Shown: positions 1 to 10,965, numbered from the stretch's first letter. The stretch is DNA of 64,000 nucleotides from Pomphorhynchus laevis (GCA_012934845.2 WNNJ02002125.1:62001-126000); one strand, 5' to 3'. The notes: generated by a model from the sequence alone, not told the origin. Program-made: numbers and translations.

Positions 1-18
1 TTGTTCGATTATGAATAA

Positions 19-1705
19 CGACCCGACACACGGAAGAACCACAAGAAAAATGTTTTTCTAAATCTTAATGTAAATATAAGAAGTATTTCTAAAGATATCA
101 TATGTTCAAAATATCAAAAATTAATTAACGACTATGATATGCTAAGTTGTATAATAGACAGTTATTGTAATACAAAATACTATAATCGTACAATAAATGT
201 TAATAATAACAATAGAAAATATACATTAACCATAAACTTCATTAATAAATGTATAGATAACATAAATATAGCCGGACTTTTAAATAATTCTAAAAGTAAA
301 GAAATAATAGGGTTAGATTTAAGTAAATATATTCCTAAAATAAGGTATAAACTCCTACCATTATTAGGACGAAAAATTTGTAATTATAATAAAGAATTAA
401 AATCAATATGTAACGATAATATTAGAAACATAATGGAAACAGAATGCAATTGTAAAAGTCTTAGTTTTGATAAAATAAATGAACATATATGTACCCATAA
501 TCTAGAATTAATTGAAAATTGTGAATTAAGAAAGCTGCTATCAAAAGGGTATAAATATAGATTAAATAATAACAACGACAAAAATAAAATTTACAGTTCG
601 TTATATAATAACTTAAATGATTACTTTAGTAAGCTGATTAACAGTGAAAGCTCGAATATATCTAAGATAAAAATTTGGAAAGATTATATATTTGATAAAA
701 TTAAAAATAAAATGAAAATAGCAAACAATTATAAAAGGAAAGATAAAATTAATAAAGATATGAATAAAGAACTTACTAAATTAAAGGATAACTATATAAT
801 AACAACTATTGATAAAGCTAGTAATAACTTTGTCTTCATATGCAAAAATCTTTATTATGATATACTAATGAAAGAGGTTAATTCTAATGATTTAAATGTA
901 AATCCAACTTATGAACGTTGTGAGTTGAGTTTAGAAACAATTATTACAAGTCACTGTTCTATAATGGATAAAAAGGGTATAAAGGTTGAATTAGATAATA
1001 AAACTATACCTATATTATATTGGAATCCAAAATTACATAAAAATCCAATAAAACCTAGGTTCATATGTAGTGCGTTTAAATGTACATTAAAACCACTTTC
1101 TGTCTATATGAATAAAATACTTAAAGTAATTAAAGCACATTTTAAAAAATATTGCAAGGTAATCGAAATTAATACTGGTATAAAACACTATTTCAGTATT
1201 AATTCTACAAAAGAATTTTTAGAACACAAAAGGAATAAATTTTCAAAATATAAATACATACGATTTTAGTACGCTTTATACAAATCTAGGTTTAGTAGAT
1301 ATTAAAGAAGCGTTAGTAAAATTAATTAATCTTATATTCGGAAAAATATATACATATATATGTTATAATAATTATAACGCCTATCTAACAAAAATCAAAC
1401 CATTAAGTAAATATAAATATATGGATAAAATTGAATTAATAGAATCCTTAAATATTTTGATAAATCAAAATCATTTAAAAGCAGGGACATCTATATTTAG
1501 ACAAGAAAAAGGTGTTCCAATGGGTGGTAATAGTAGCCCAATTATAGCTGACTTGTTTTAAAGCTTTATAGAATATGAATTTGTTCATAACTGTGTAAAA
1601 ACTAAATCTAAACAATATAAATATATGAAATATATGTTTCGATACATTGATGATATATGTGTATTTAATTCTAATAATTTTTATTCAATTAGTGAGCACA
1701 TTTAT
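19..1705 (+). pseudogene. Penelope-like reverse transcriptase, broken
   Basis: A frame open from 19 to 1,269 encodes the linker and N-terminal RT region (YWNPKLHKNPIKPRF block near 1,020-1,060, typical of PLE RTs). The RT core continues in the next frame: YDFSTLYTNL (motif A) at about 1,260-1,290, GVPMGGNSSPIIADLF (motif B) at 1,510-1,560, and FRYIDD (motif C, catalytic aspartates kept) near 1,640-1,655. There is a frameshift just before motif A and an in-frame TAA at 1,559-1,561. The coding part ends abruptly at about 1,705, where the terminal repeat begins, so the RT C-terminal end (present at 22,224-22,500) is missing. Role in an intact element: copying element RNA onto nicked chromosomal DNA. 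Confidence 0.85.
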
Positions 1706-1711
1706 CCAGCA

Positions 1712-2030
1712 AGCCTTTTTAGCATGTATTTTGCCCCGCTGCTATGTTGGGTATAGGAGTTAGGGGCCGAAACCTGATAGCATAGCAGTTCCTCCTGATG
1801 ACCTCTAATTCTTATTCTGATACAACGTCTGTTATTTATTAGTCAATTCATAAAAATGACGTTTATTTTAAATTTCAATTTTTTTTATTTTAACTTGATT
1901 TAAATTATAGAAAATCTTAAAAACAATTATTTATTTTATTATTTAATTATTAAATTTTGATAAAGCATTATTATGTTTTGTTTATTTTATAATTATATAA
2001 CAATACGTAGACTCAGTTAGCTGATTTAAT
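1712..2030 (+). repeat. PLE terminal repeat (pseudo-LTR)
   Basis: Starts near AGCATGTATTTT and ends with ACGTAGACTCAGTTAGCTGA at 2,005-2,024. It carries the interleaved complementary motif at 1,730-1,800 (CTGCTATG with CATAGCAG, GGAG with CTCC), then an A/T-rich tract. The first base of the GGCCCC segment is changed in this copy (TGCCCC). It joins the RT of one unit to the leader of the next. Confidence 0.8.
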
Positions 2031-2465
2031 TTGTTCTACTTGCATGTTATTATTGACCTGTGGACTTTATTTTCCCGGTAATATGACCTCTGTCAGAAAT
2101 ACTGAAACTATGTATTATTGGTTACGACTTAACTATTATTTTTTCTTATTTTCAAACAAGTTTGATGAATTATTAATTCTTAAAAAAGGGAGAAGTTTGC
2201 ATCACAAGGTGTTGACACTTTAAAATGTAAACTGCTTTACGTAATCAAGTTTAAGAGACCAGGTAATGGCCAAAAGCTAGGTCGCGTAGCGCGTGGAGTG
2301 AAGGTGGTTGATCTTTATAGATCTTGTTCCAGCCTGCAACCGCCTTAAGCAGGGCAGCCCCCTGTCAGATGCTGCTGGATGGCCCGTTGTAAGTTTAGTC
2401 TGAGTCAACTAAACTAGGTGGCGACACCGAAAAAGCAACGTTAAAAATTATGAGTTAAAAGTTAC
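2031..2465 (+). promoter_or_regulatory. Structured leader of the PLE
   Basis: About 430 nt conserved in three copies (here, 21,411-21,850 minus, 53,302-53,735 minus). It is GC-richer than its surroundings between 2,260 and 2,450 and rich in potential RNA hairpins: GTTTAGT (2,393-2,399) with ACTAAAC (2,408-2,414); GGTG-GCGA-CACC (2,417-2,428), a GNRA-type tetraloop hairpin; GGTGGTTG with CAACCGCC around 2,303-2,345; and CAGGG with CCCTG near 2,350-2,364. Conservation without an ORF argues for an RNA role such as translation, ribozyme or RT binding. The exact function is unknown. Confidence 0.6.
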
Positions 2466-2885
2466 ATGTACTCAACCATATTGGAAAAATACGTAAGTAC
2501 TGATGATTTCAATTTTAGATCTTTTAAATGTAACAGAAAAAATTGTATAGTTTGTAATGTTATAAATAATAATAATTGTATCGTAAGTAATACGACAAAC
2601 AAATGTTTTTCATTAAATATTAATAATAATTGTAACTGCAATACCGCAGGTGTAGTGTATCTTATACAATGTACATGTGGATTGCAATATATAGGAAAAA
2701 CATATCAAATGTTAAAAACTAGGTTTAGGCAACACATATATAATATACAGCATAATAGTCAAACTATATTTCATAAACATATAAGATTAATAGGACATGA
2801 TATAGGATATTGTAAATTATTTATTTTAGAACATATTATTAAGGAAAATAAGGCAATATTAAATCAAAAGCAATTAGAAAAATAA
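2466..2885 (+). pseudogene. GIY-YIG endonuclease domain of a Naiad-like PLE (139 aa, truncated)
   Basis: The ORF begins MYSTILEKYVSTDDFNF. It contains a zinc-binding-like CX4CX2C cluster (KCNRKNCIVC), a second Cys-rich stretch (NCNCN), then GVVYLIQC and YIGKT, the two halves of the GIY-YIG motif, followed by the conserved arginine segment (LKTRFRQH). A TAA after NQKQLEK stops it just before the DFWIK segment that follows in the 21 kb copy; homology continues to about 3,110. The nuclease should nick target DNA to prime reverse transcription. Its position upstream of the RT, with no RT before it in the same unit, is the permuted Naiad-type order. Confidence 0.85.
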
Positions 2886-3110
2886 GATTTTTGGATTAAA
2901 ACGTTTAATTCCATGTACCCATTAGGATTGATTGACGTGTTACAAGGAACTGGCAGAAGTAGTATAGTAAATAATAAACAACTATATTATAATAATCCGG
3001 TTAATCGCAAGCCAATAAGTAATGGTGATAAAAGGAATAAGAAACATATTATAGCATGGAATTAAGGAAAACGACAATTTCTATTATTCGGGAAAAAGTT
3101 CCAGTTTAAT

Positions 3111-3339
3111 ATTTCAATAGCTGCTGCCATCATCAGGAGCCACTTTTTCACAACACGCAAAAATTTTCTATATAAAAGTTTTATCATACAACATAAAAAA
3201 CTTCAGAGAAAAAAATACTTGTACAAGAAACTATCACATTAAATGAATGATAAAAGATAAGGATTTTATTAAAAAACAACCGATAACTAAACTAATCCTC
3301 AATAAAAAAGAGACAATGAACAAAAACAGTTAATCTATG
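3111..3339. other. Unassigned AT-rich stretch
   Basis: Nothing recognisable as coding. It lies between the truncated PLE unit and the 3' end of the LINE on the minus strand and may contain the tail of that LINE. Confidence 0.4.
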
Positions 3340-3990
3340 CCGAAACCATACTTTATCTTAAAGTATTCCGTCAAACTTCGCGACCTCACGTCCAGTTGGA
3401 TCTGACTCCTCCAGCCAATCCAACACACCACCTTCCGACTAAACCACCCAGGGTATTTTACCCCGCCCCTGAAGAGTCCAATCGAGGCGGACTATTCTGG
3501 GTAAACGAGAGACGAGGAGCTTGAGAAACATTAGCCTTTGCTCTGAAGGACGTTCTATAGAGAAGAAGACTAATCCCGAGAGAGTTCAAGTACCCCAAAG
3601 GCGCACATGGGTTTTTCCATTCAATGACAGATGCTGGGGCCATTTCAGGGCCCACTTAGCTCTCTTCAGGATACGTTTAAGTCTATCAAGGTCAGATTTC
3701 GCCGGCCACTTCATCGTAACGGTGAACCACAGGTAATTTACTCCATTCGTGAAGACAAGGAGGGGTTGATTTGTCAAAATGGAGGAGAGTGCAGAGAGTA
3801 CTAATCTCTTAAGTTTTTGCTTTGTTGCAGGGCACCATGGAAGACAACCACCTGCGATTTAGCAGAGTTTAAAAAAGATTGAACCGGGTTAATTGGTCTT
3901 TTAATCTTAAAAAGAATCGGCTGATGTCCGAGACTACATCTTTGCACCTGCGTCCAGAGAGCAGGGATGTGGTATCATCAGCGTATACCA

Positions 3991-4422
3991 CTAGACGTTG
4001 TTTGCGTTAAATATTTTAAAGAGTATAACGGAGGCAGCAAGAAACAAGATAGGAGAAAGAGGGGATCCTTGTGGCACACATGTAATAGGGTAGAAATGAC
4101 GCGCAGCAGGGTCGTATTCAAAATAGAATCGATTGGTGTACAGCAGAATGTCTACCCTGTTAACAATTCTCGCAGGAAGCCCAAGGGACTTGAGAGAAGC
4201 GATAACAAAGGGAATGGAGATGCGGTCAAATGCAGCAGAAAAGTCAAGGAAAAAAGCCACAGCAACTTGACGACTACTCTCCTGACAGAACTGATGCACT
4301 TCACCTACAGCTGAATGGACCGAGCGATCTTTGCCGAACGCATGAAAACATGGTGGGATTAAATTTCGCCTACTTAAATGGCCGCAGATTTTACGTGCAA
4401 TTGCTTTCCCGTAAATTGACAC
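3991..4422 (-). pseudogene. LINE A reverse transcriptase core fragment
   Basis: This 143-codon frame carries FFLDFSAAFDRI (RT motif A), then VPQGSPLSPILF (motif B). Upstream, HAFGKDRSVHSAV resembles the HGFR-type block of LINE RTs. The frame ends before the YADD box, and the downstream part (about 3,990-3,590) is in other frames, with a recognisable C-terminal palm/thumb segment (LWFTVTMKWPAKSDLDRLK). The corresponding segment of copy 2 (near 56.05-56.34 kb) has internal deletions, so this copy preserves the RT core better. Confidence 0.75.
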
Positions 4423-5639
4423 GAGGACATTTTACATTGAAATGAGTCGCAGATATTCAGGACAAGAGACCGGATTTTTCTTAGGGATAAAAACTCTTCT
4501 ACTAATGTTGATGTCGGCGACATCGGATGGAGCGGCTAGAAGCATTGTGACGGTCACTTCTCTTTTTTGTTCAGTTGACAAAAGCTGACCGACACGAAAA
4601 GAGAGTGGAGCGACGGATTTGAAGGTGCCTACGAATGGACCCTAGGAGTTAAGGATATCTGTAACAGATAGATCCCTACTTCTGAAGTTACCCCAAGGGG
4701 GGGGGTTGGTTGAGGTGATTGAGTTGCTCCATTATTATGTAGGAATAGTGACTCCTCCAAAACTTTATCAAGACCTATATTACCAATCCAATGCTCTATC
4801 CTTCCAACAGACAAACTTCTCCTTCTTGAGTATCTTCTAAAAGGAAGACTGGGCTGGATTAAGAAAATCAATGCTTGCCCTATCCTTACTTAGTTGGAAC
4901 CAATATCTAGTGCTCCAATATTCTTTCGAGAGAACTTGTCTGGCAAAAGCAGAGAGGTTGGGAAGGCGAAGCATATACGCAAAGGTCTTGAGTTTTGCCG
5001 GAGTTGTACTGTAAATACGACCTTTATAGGTTGCCGAAAGTATCGCGGAAGCTTGCGAAGAGAGCTAGAAATTAAATTCGGTTAGACTCTCATTACCAAT
5101 TCGGAGGAAGCGTTGGATAGCTCTTTGAAAGAAAGCCACTCTGATAGGATCAAAGGGAAATCTTATTCGAAGCAGCGTATCTTCTTCTATCCACCAACGA
5201 ATCCAGTCATGAGAGATGGACAGATGTTGTCGCGACTGCCCCGTACAGTGGAGTTTCAACAACCGCCTCTATGGAGCGGTAGTAAGTCGATGAGTGAATT
5301 CGTTGATGTGCAATGAAAGGTAGGAGGTGGTGGTTTATGAATAAGATAACCGTTCCTGGCTTCAGAGTGCTGCACTAATCTAACGACCAGTTCTATCGTT
5401 AAAGTCACTAAGTACCATGTCATAACCGCTATCTATAATCCTAATCAGGAAATTGCGGTTCTTGCGAATCTCACCTGGACGGATGTAGACATTGGCTAGA
5501 CTGAGGCGTTTACCGTTCTTACAGAGTAGTATAACTAAACAAAGCCAGTGCTGTACAAGAATATTTCAAATTGGAAGGAAGATCTTTAGGAGCATTTAAC
5601 TAGGATTACAAGACCTTGAGATGATGAGGAGTGAGGTTG

Positions 5640-5830
5640 GGGTATGTACAGAATATAGTGTGCTTATATATGTGTAGCACACCTGTATATAAGTGTGCTA
5701 TATACAGCACACTTATATATAAATAGATATATATAGATATATATCTATATATATCTTATATATAGTGTGCTATACATATAGCACACTATATATAGCACAC
5801 TTATAGTGTGCTATATATGCTTAGGGATGA
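5640..5830. repeat. Array of short palindromes in AT-rich DNA
   Basis: Repeated GTGTGCTATA and TATAGCACAC units in both orientations, alternating with TATATA runs. Several adjoining units form perfect inverted repeats such as GTGCTATATATAGCAC. In LINE A copy 2 the same spot (about 57,085-57,110) has only a short unique spacer, so the array arose by local expansion or insertion inside the LINE endonuclease region. It should readily form cruciforms. Confidence 0.8.
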
Positions 5831-5935
5831 ATTGAGTATGTCCTGGGGGAGACGGATAGACCGCGTCTCCTGAAGGACTATAGCATCTACGTCTCTAACG
5901 GATAGTAGTCTAAGGGCAGAGGCACTTCCCGAATT

Positions 5936-6545
5936 CCACCATAGTGGCCATCTTTCAGGCGGCTATCCGACTCTTTCCCTGAATAGGAAATGGTAGTCTT
6001 ACCGAATTTAATACCTACTTCTCTTCGCAAGCTACGGCGATTCTATTAACTTCCTATAAAGGTCGCTTATACAATCCCACTCCGACAATACTCAAGGTCC
6101 TATCAAAATTGTTCAACCTCCCTAATCTCTCTGCTTCCGCCAGACATACCCTCTCGAATGAATACTGGAGCACTAGATATAGGTTCCAGCTGGGTAGGGA
6201 TAGGGTGAGTATTGCTCGCCTTAACCCTTCTCAGTCTTTCTTTCGGAAGATTTCCAAGAAGGAGAAATTTGTTTGTTCGAAATAGAATTGGGTTGGATAG
6301 GTAATATATGCTTTGAAAAAGTTTAGGAGGAGTCACTAGCCCTATACAAATATGGAGCCACTCAATCAACTCAACCAATCCCGCCTTCGGGTAACTTCAA
6401 AAGTAGAGATTTATCTCTTACAGATATCCTAAATACCTGGCGTCAACTTCCAGGCGCCTTCAAATCCGTCGCTCCACTTTCTTCTCGGGTATGTCAGTTT
6501 CTGACAGCTGATAAGAGAAGAGAGGTGGCCGTCACAATGCTTTTA
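5936..6545 (+). mobile_element. LINE A fragment, inverted relative to its neighbour
   Basis: Plus-strand LINE A segment whose reverse complement matches about 4,540-5,110, sharing blocks such as CTAGTGCTCCA and the stretch around AGGTCGTATTTACAG in diverged form. It covers the linker between endonuclease and RT. Together the two segments form a large imperfect inverted repeat with a spacer of about 830 bp. Divergence between the arms is clear by eye, so this is either an old fold-back or two independent truncated insertions facing each other. Confidence 0.7.
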
Positions 6546-6554
6546 AATACACGT

Positions 6555-6935
6555 AAATCAAATATATCGAAACATATTTCATTTCGTTATTTAATTTAGA
6601 TTTATTTTATAAACAGTAACGAAAAATTCATATTATAAAACGCTTAAAAATAAGTCAGCTATAATTGGGCTACTATTACCTCCCATTGGAACACCTTCTA
6701 ATTGTCTAAATATAGATGCACCTACATTTCAATAATTTTGATTTTTCAAAATATTTTAGGATACCATTTATTCAATTTTATCTATATTTATATTTATAAA
6801 ATGGTTTTATTGTTGTTAGATAGGCGTTATAGTAATTATTAGATATATATGTATATCTTTTTCCAAATATAAGATTCATTAATTTTTCAAATGCATCTTT
6901 AATATTTGCTAAATCTAGATTTGCATAAATCAAAT
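6555..6935 (-). pseudogene. PLE reverse transcriptase fragment
   Basis: Minus-strand homology to the RT region seen at 22,760-22,950. It includes the block for GGNSSPIIADLF (near 6,640-6,690) and the preceding region with the DLANIKDAF-type segment (6,880-6,920). No long frame remains. It ends at a terminal-repeat tip of the same orientation, so this is a rearranged or truncated insertion. Confidence 0.65.
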
Positions 6936-7145
6936 CAGCTAACTGAGTCTACGTGTTTAATATAAATATAAAAAAAACAAAACATAATAATGCTAAATCA
7001 AATTTTAAAAATTAAATTATAAAATTAATAATTGTTATTAGATTTTCTATAATTTAAATCAAGTTAAAATAAAAAAATTGAAATTTAAAATAAAAGTCAT
7101 TTTTATGAATTGACTAATAAATAACAGACGTTGCATCAGAATAGA
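6936..7145 (-). repeat. PLE terminal repeat, partial
   Basis: Begins with the minus-strand version of the repeat tip (AATCAGCTAACTGAGTCTAC) at about 6,936-6,956 and runs through the A/T tract to the ACAGACGTTG segment at about 7,122. The part with the interleaved helices is absent. Confidence 0.7.
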
Positions 7146-7264
7146 ATAGAATTTATTTAGAGTGGCCTTTGTGGTAAAATAGAACCATTTACAGGTAATT
7201 TTATAGTAACCCAGTTAAAAATATACATCGAAATTTAATATGTTTATGAACATATTAATATGTT

Positions 7265-7370
7265 CATAAACTCATATGTTTATGACATATAGTTTGACTA
7301 TTATGCTGTATATTATATATGTGTTGCCTAAACCTAGGTTTTAACATTTGATACGTTTTTCCAACATATC
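7265..7370 (-). pseudogene. PLE GIY-YIG endonuclease scrap
   Basis: About 100 bp matching the minus strand of the endonuclease gene around 21,105-21,200 (segment encoding the MLKTRFRQHIYNIQHNSQT region). There is no open frame. It lies between two terminal-repeat or RT pieces of different orientation. Confidence 0.6.
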
Positions 7371-7439
7371 AGCAAGTTAACAAATTTATCTAGGTAGCCT
7401 TATTCATTAAAACACTGAAGAAGCTAAATATATAGTTTA

Positions 7440-8080
7440 AAAGGTAGGGACATCTATATTTGGACAAGTAAAATGTGTTCAAATGGGTGGCAATAGTAGC
7501 CCAATTATAGCTGACTTGTTTTTAAGCTTTACAGAAATAAATTTGTTTATAACTGTGTAAAAACTAAATCTATACAATATAAATATATGAAATATATGTT
7601 TCGATATCTTTATGATATATGTGTATTTAATTCTAATAATTTATATTCAATTAGTAAACAAATTTATCCCGAAAGCCTTATTCTTAACAAAACCAATATT
7701 AATGAAAAAGAAGGTGTATATCTAGATATGAACATTAAATTAGCATTAACTAAAACTACTTTTAATTTATATAGTAAAGATGACATATTCAAACTTATCA
7801 AAAACATATTTGTGCAGGAGCATTTATGCATACCATATAATATAAAATATAATACATTAAATAATGAAATTTTAAGAATTGCAACAATATGTAATGATAT
7901 TGGCTTTCTTCAAAATCATTTAAATAATTTAATAGATACATATTTTAAACTAGGTTACTATAAAAATAACATCAAGCAGAAAATATTAAAATATATAAAT
8001 CAGCACAATAATATACAGAATAAATTTAAACTCCTAAGTGGAAAACCATAATGGGTGGATAATAAATAATATACTTTGTA
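7440..8080 (+). pseudogene. PLE reverse transcriptase, C-terminal half
   Basis: Starts with GTSIFGQVK and a MGGNSSPIIADLF motif B (7,480-7,520). After an interruption it continues as a 154-codon frame at 7,587-8,051 covering the region of motif C and the thumb. The catalytic box reads RYLYDICVF instead of RYIDDICVF, so the first catalytic aspartate is lost. The C-terminal part (LCIPYNIKYNTLNNEILRIA, YINQHNNIQNKFKLLSGKP) matches the other copies. A terminal repeat follows directly at about 8,095. Confidence 0.8.
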
Positions 8081-8094
8081 TTATAATAAGATAC

Positions 8095-8437
8095 TAGATA
8101 GTTTTATTAGAGGAAATACATCATTAGCATGTATTTGGCCCCGCTGCTATATTGGGTAGAGGAGTTTGGGGCCGAAACCTGATAGCATTGCAGTTCCTCC
8201 TGATGACTTCTAATTCTTATTCTGATACAACGTCTGTTATTTATTTGTCAATTCATATAAAATTGATTTTTATTTTAAATTTCAATATTTTATTTTAACT
8301 TGATATAAATAATAGCAATTATTATAGCAATTATTTCTTATTTATAAATATTTAATATTTAATTATTTTAACTTTTTTAGCATTATTTTTTATTTATAAA
8401 TAATATAAACTTTTTAGAATCAGTTAGCTGATTTTAT
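8095..8437 (+). repeat. PLE terminal repeat
   Basis: Follows the RT end as expected. GGCCCC (8,137) and GGGGCC (near 8,172) are present. The CTGCTATA/GCATTGCAG helix has one mismatch. The distal tip is degenerate (AATCAGTTAGCTGA at about 8,420). Confidence 0.75.
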
Positions 8438-9837
8438 TGCAATTACATTTCGTTTCTATGCAATTGGCAATCAATTCGATAAATCGCGCAAGCGTTACGA
8501 CCTGTCACGCACATGATATTGAATTCGTTATAAGGTAATTTGACATTAATTTAATTTTGGGACATGGTGTTTAGAAACATTGATAAGGTAAGTGCTTTTT
8601 ATACCTATACTATCTCTAGCCATTTTTCTTCACGCATCCAAGAAATATATTGTACATCAAAAGTACATATGAAAATTCACACAGCAAAATGTTTTTCACA
8701 TTGACGGCATTCAAACTGATTTTGTGCAGAAACAAAAGGAATTGAGTCATACACGTTTAATTTCAATAAAACCGTCTTAACTCAAAAAGTTGTTTAGAAA
8801 AATTAAACGCCACATAGTGATAACAAGTTCTTCAGCCAACGACTCTCTCTTTTTCACAAGTCTGAAGGTGAGATGTTTTTATTGATTATTTAAGTACTTA
8901 GTAACCCCATATGTCCATGAACCACGTTTGATTTTTATAATATTCGTTATTTATTTTACCGCTGATATTAATGATCAAGAATTACCTTAGAGATGTACCC
9001 CTCAATTAGATTTGTATTTGAACGAAGGTTATGTTAGATACGCGTAAAATGTTGTGTTTATCGAAATTAAATTAATTATGCTAAATTATGACAGTTTCGA
9101 TCCACAGTAAATGTCTTCAAGTAAAAATATTGATTTATTTGATAATTAATAATTTATTTCTTTATTATTTATATCTTTAATTAGATTTGTATTTAACGAA
9201 GGTTGTGTTAGATACTCTTAAGATACTATGCTTATCGAAAATCAATGAATTTAGCTATTGAATAAAATCAGTTAACTGAGTCTACGCTATTTGTTACTTT
9301 TATTAATGACTTTTATTTTTTAAATAAAAATCATTTTTTATGAATTGACTAATGTAAAGAGACAAGGTCATCGAAAGGAAATGCTATGCTATCAAGAGGT
9401 CTTCCTTTCTGAAAGATATTGATTGGTATTGTGCCGAATTTTACACGATAGAAAACATATAATCAAACCAGCTAACTGAGTTTATGTATAAACTCAGTTA
9501 TAAAATTTAAAAAATAAAAAATTAATAAATAAAAATTAATAAATAACTTTGTCAAAAAACATGAATTCAAGTCTAAAAATAAATTTTGTAAAAATAATAA
9601 TCAAAAAAAAACAAAATTTAACAATTAGATAATAAATATAACAAATTATAACAAATTATATTAAATATAATTATATTTAATTATAAATAATTATAATTAA
9701 ATTTAATTATAATTTAAATATTTAAATTTGTGCTTGTTCCTCCCAAAAAAAATTGTCAGTTGAAAGAGTACTTACAATTCCGCTATTTTAGCACATTTTC
9801 ATTTTGCTACGACAAAGTCAGTAAAACAGAAAAGATC
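8438..9837. other. Mostly unassigned AT-rich DNA with a diverged 176-bp duplication and terminal-repeat tips
   Basis: No coding region recognised. Two segments beginning TTAGATTTGTATTT (about 9,004 and 9,180) and sharing CGAAGGTTRTGTTAGATAC form a diverged tandem duplication of about 176 bp. Short minus-orientation tips of the PLE terminal repeat occur near 9,265-9,350 and 9,465-9,490. The stretch 9,500-9,730 is a run of simple A/T-rich sequence. Confidence 0.5.
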
Positions 9838-9972
9838 CAAATCAGCTAACTGAGTCTACGTATTTAATATAATTATAAAATAAACAAAACATAATAATGC
9901 TAAATCAAAATTTAATAATTAAATAATAAAATTAATAATTGTTTTTAGATTTTCTATAATTTAAATCAAGTT

Positions 9973-10009
<37 letters not shown>

Positions 10010-10190
10010 ATTTAAAATAAACGTTATTTTTATGAATTGACTAATAAATAACAGACGTTGTATCAGAATAAGAATTAGAGGTCATCAAGAGGAACTGCTA
10101 TGTTATCAGGTTTCGGCCCCTAACTCCTCTACCCAACATAGCAGCAAGGCCAAATACATGCTAATGATGTATTTCCTCTGATAAAACTAT
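9838..10190 (-). repeat. PLE terminal repeat
   Basis: Complete minus-strand copy from the tip (AATCAGCTAACTGAGTCTAC, about 9,840) to CCTCTGATAAAACTATCTAG. It includes an A-rich microsatellite (AAAAATA units, about 9,973-10,010) and the interleaved helices (10,090-10,160). It is adjacent to the RT C-terminal end at 10,219, as in intact elements. Confidence 0.85.
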
Positions 10191-10218
10191 CTAGTATCTT
10201 ATTCTAATGCAAAGTATA

Positions 10219-10665
10219 TTATTTATTATTCATCCATAAAAATTTGCCACTTAAGAGTTTAAATTTATTCTGTATATTATTGTGTTGATTTATATATTTT
10301 ACTATTTTCTGCTTGATGTTATTTTTATAGTAACCTAGTTTAAAATATGTATCTATTAAATTATTTAAATGATTTTGAAGAAAACCAATATCGTTACAAA
10401 TTGTTGCAATTCTTAAAATTTCATCATTTAATGTATTATATTTTATATTATATGGTATGCATGAATGCTCATGCAAAAATATGTTTCTTGTAAATTTAAA
10501 TATGTCATCTTTACGATATAAATTAATAGTAGTTTTAGTTAATGTTAATTTAATGTTCATATCTAGATATACACCTTCTTTATCATTAATATTGGTTTTG
10601 TTAAGAATAAGGCTTTCTGGGTAAATTTTTTCACTAATTGAATAAAAATTATTAGAATTAATAAT
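10219..10665 (-). pseudogene. PLE reverse transcriptase C-terminal fragment
   Basis: The 113-codon frame (10,219-10,560) starts at MNIKLTLTKTTINLYRKDDI and ends FLWMNNK. It is the same C-terminal domain as in the 22.2 kb copy. Homology extends upstream to about 10,650, where it fuses directly to another terminal-repeat piece. The RT catalytic core is absent, so this is a severely 5'-truncated element, the usual result of incomplete reverse transcription. Confidence 0.8.
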
Positions 10666-10667
10666 GT

Positions 10668-10965
10668 TTTTAGATTTTCTATAATTTAAATCAAGTTAAA
10701 AAAATAAAATTTAAAATAAACGTCATTTTTATGAATTGAATAAATAACAGACGTTGTATCAGAATAAGAATTAGAGGTCATCAGGAGGAACTGCTATGCT
10801 ATCAGGTTTCGGCCCCTAACTCCTCTACCCAACATAGCAGCGGGGCCAAATACATGCTAATGATGTATTTCCTCTGAAATAACTATCTAGTATCCTATTC
10901 TAATGCAAAGTATATTATTTATTATCCATCCATAAAAATTTGCCACTTAAGAGTTTTATGATTTT
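10668..10965 (-). repeat. PLE terminal repeat plus RT tip, second truncated unit
   Basis: A second minus-strand repeat (from TTTTTAGATTTTCTATAATTT to CCTCTGAAATAACTATCTAG) followed by only the last codons of RT (about 10,920-10,960, CCATAAAAATTTGCCACTTAAGAG). With 9,838-10,665 it forms a tandem of two truncated units. Confidence 0.75.

Larger units (their letters stand above)
1..3110 (+). mobile_element. Tandem Naiad-like Penelope element (two partial units sharing one terminal repeat)
   Basis: Plus-strand array. The first unit contributes the reverse transcriptase part (about 19-1,705), then a terminal repeat (1,712-2,030), then a second unit begins with its leader (2,031-2,465) and GIY-YIG endonuclease (2,466-2,885) and fades out near 3,110. 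The same order (RT, terminal repeat, leader, endonuclease) appears on the minus strand at 22.9-18.3 kb, so the repeat is shared between neighbouring units, as in partial-tandem PLE insertions. The element is cut by the left edge of the window, and the second unit has no RT. Confidence 0.8.
3340..5935 (-). mobile_element. LINE family A, copy 1 (APE-type non-LTR retrotransposon), decayed
   Basis: Minus-strand copy matching 55.26-57.2 kb over most of its length. From 5' to 3' it holds remains of the endonuclease (about 5,930-5,330), a linker (5,300-4,450), RT (4,422-3,991) and the C-terminal part (3,990-3,450). All reading frames are interrupted. The RT with VPQGSPLSPILF and DFSAAFDR places it among APE-type LINEs of the I/R1/Jockey assemblage; the exact clade is not resolved. 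The 5' end stops at the edge of an inverted second copy (5,936-6,545). An expanded palindromic array interrupts the endonuclease at 5,640-5,830. Confidence 0.75.

Noticed and set aside
384-581. Reverse-strand ORF of 65 codons, repeated at 20,229-20,426
   Set aside because: It is the antisense shadow of the PLE linker gene and recurs only because the element recurs.
5640-5830. CRISPR-like array
   Set aside because: The repeats are short palindromes without uniform spacers, in a eukaryotic LINE context.
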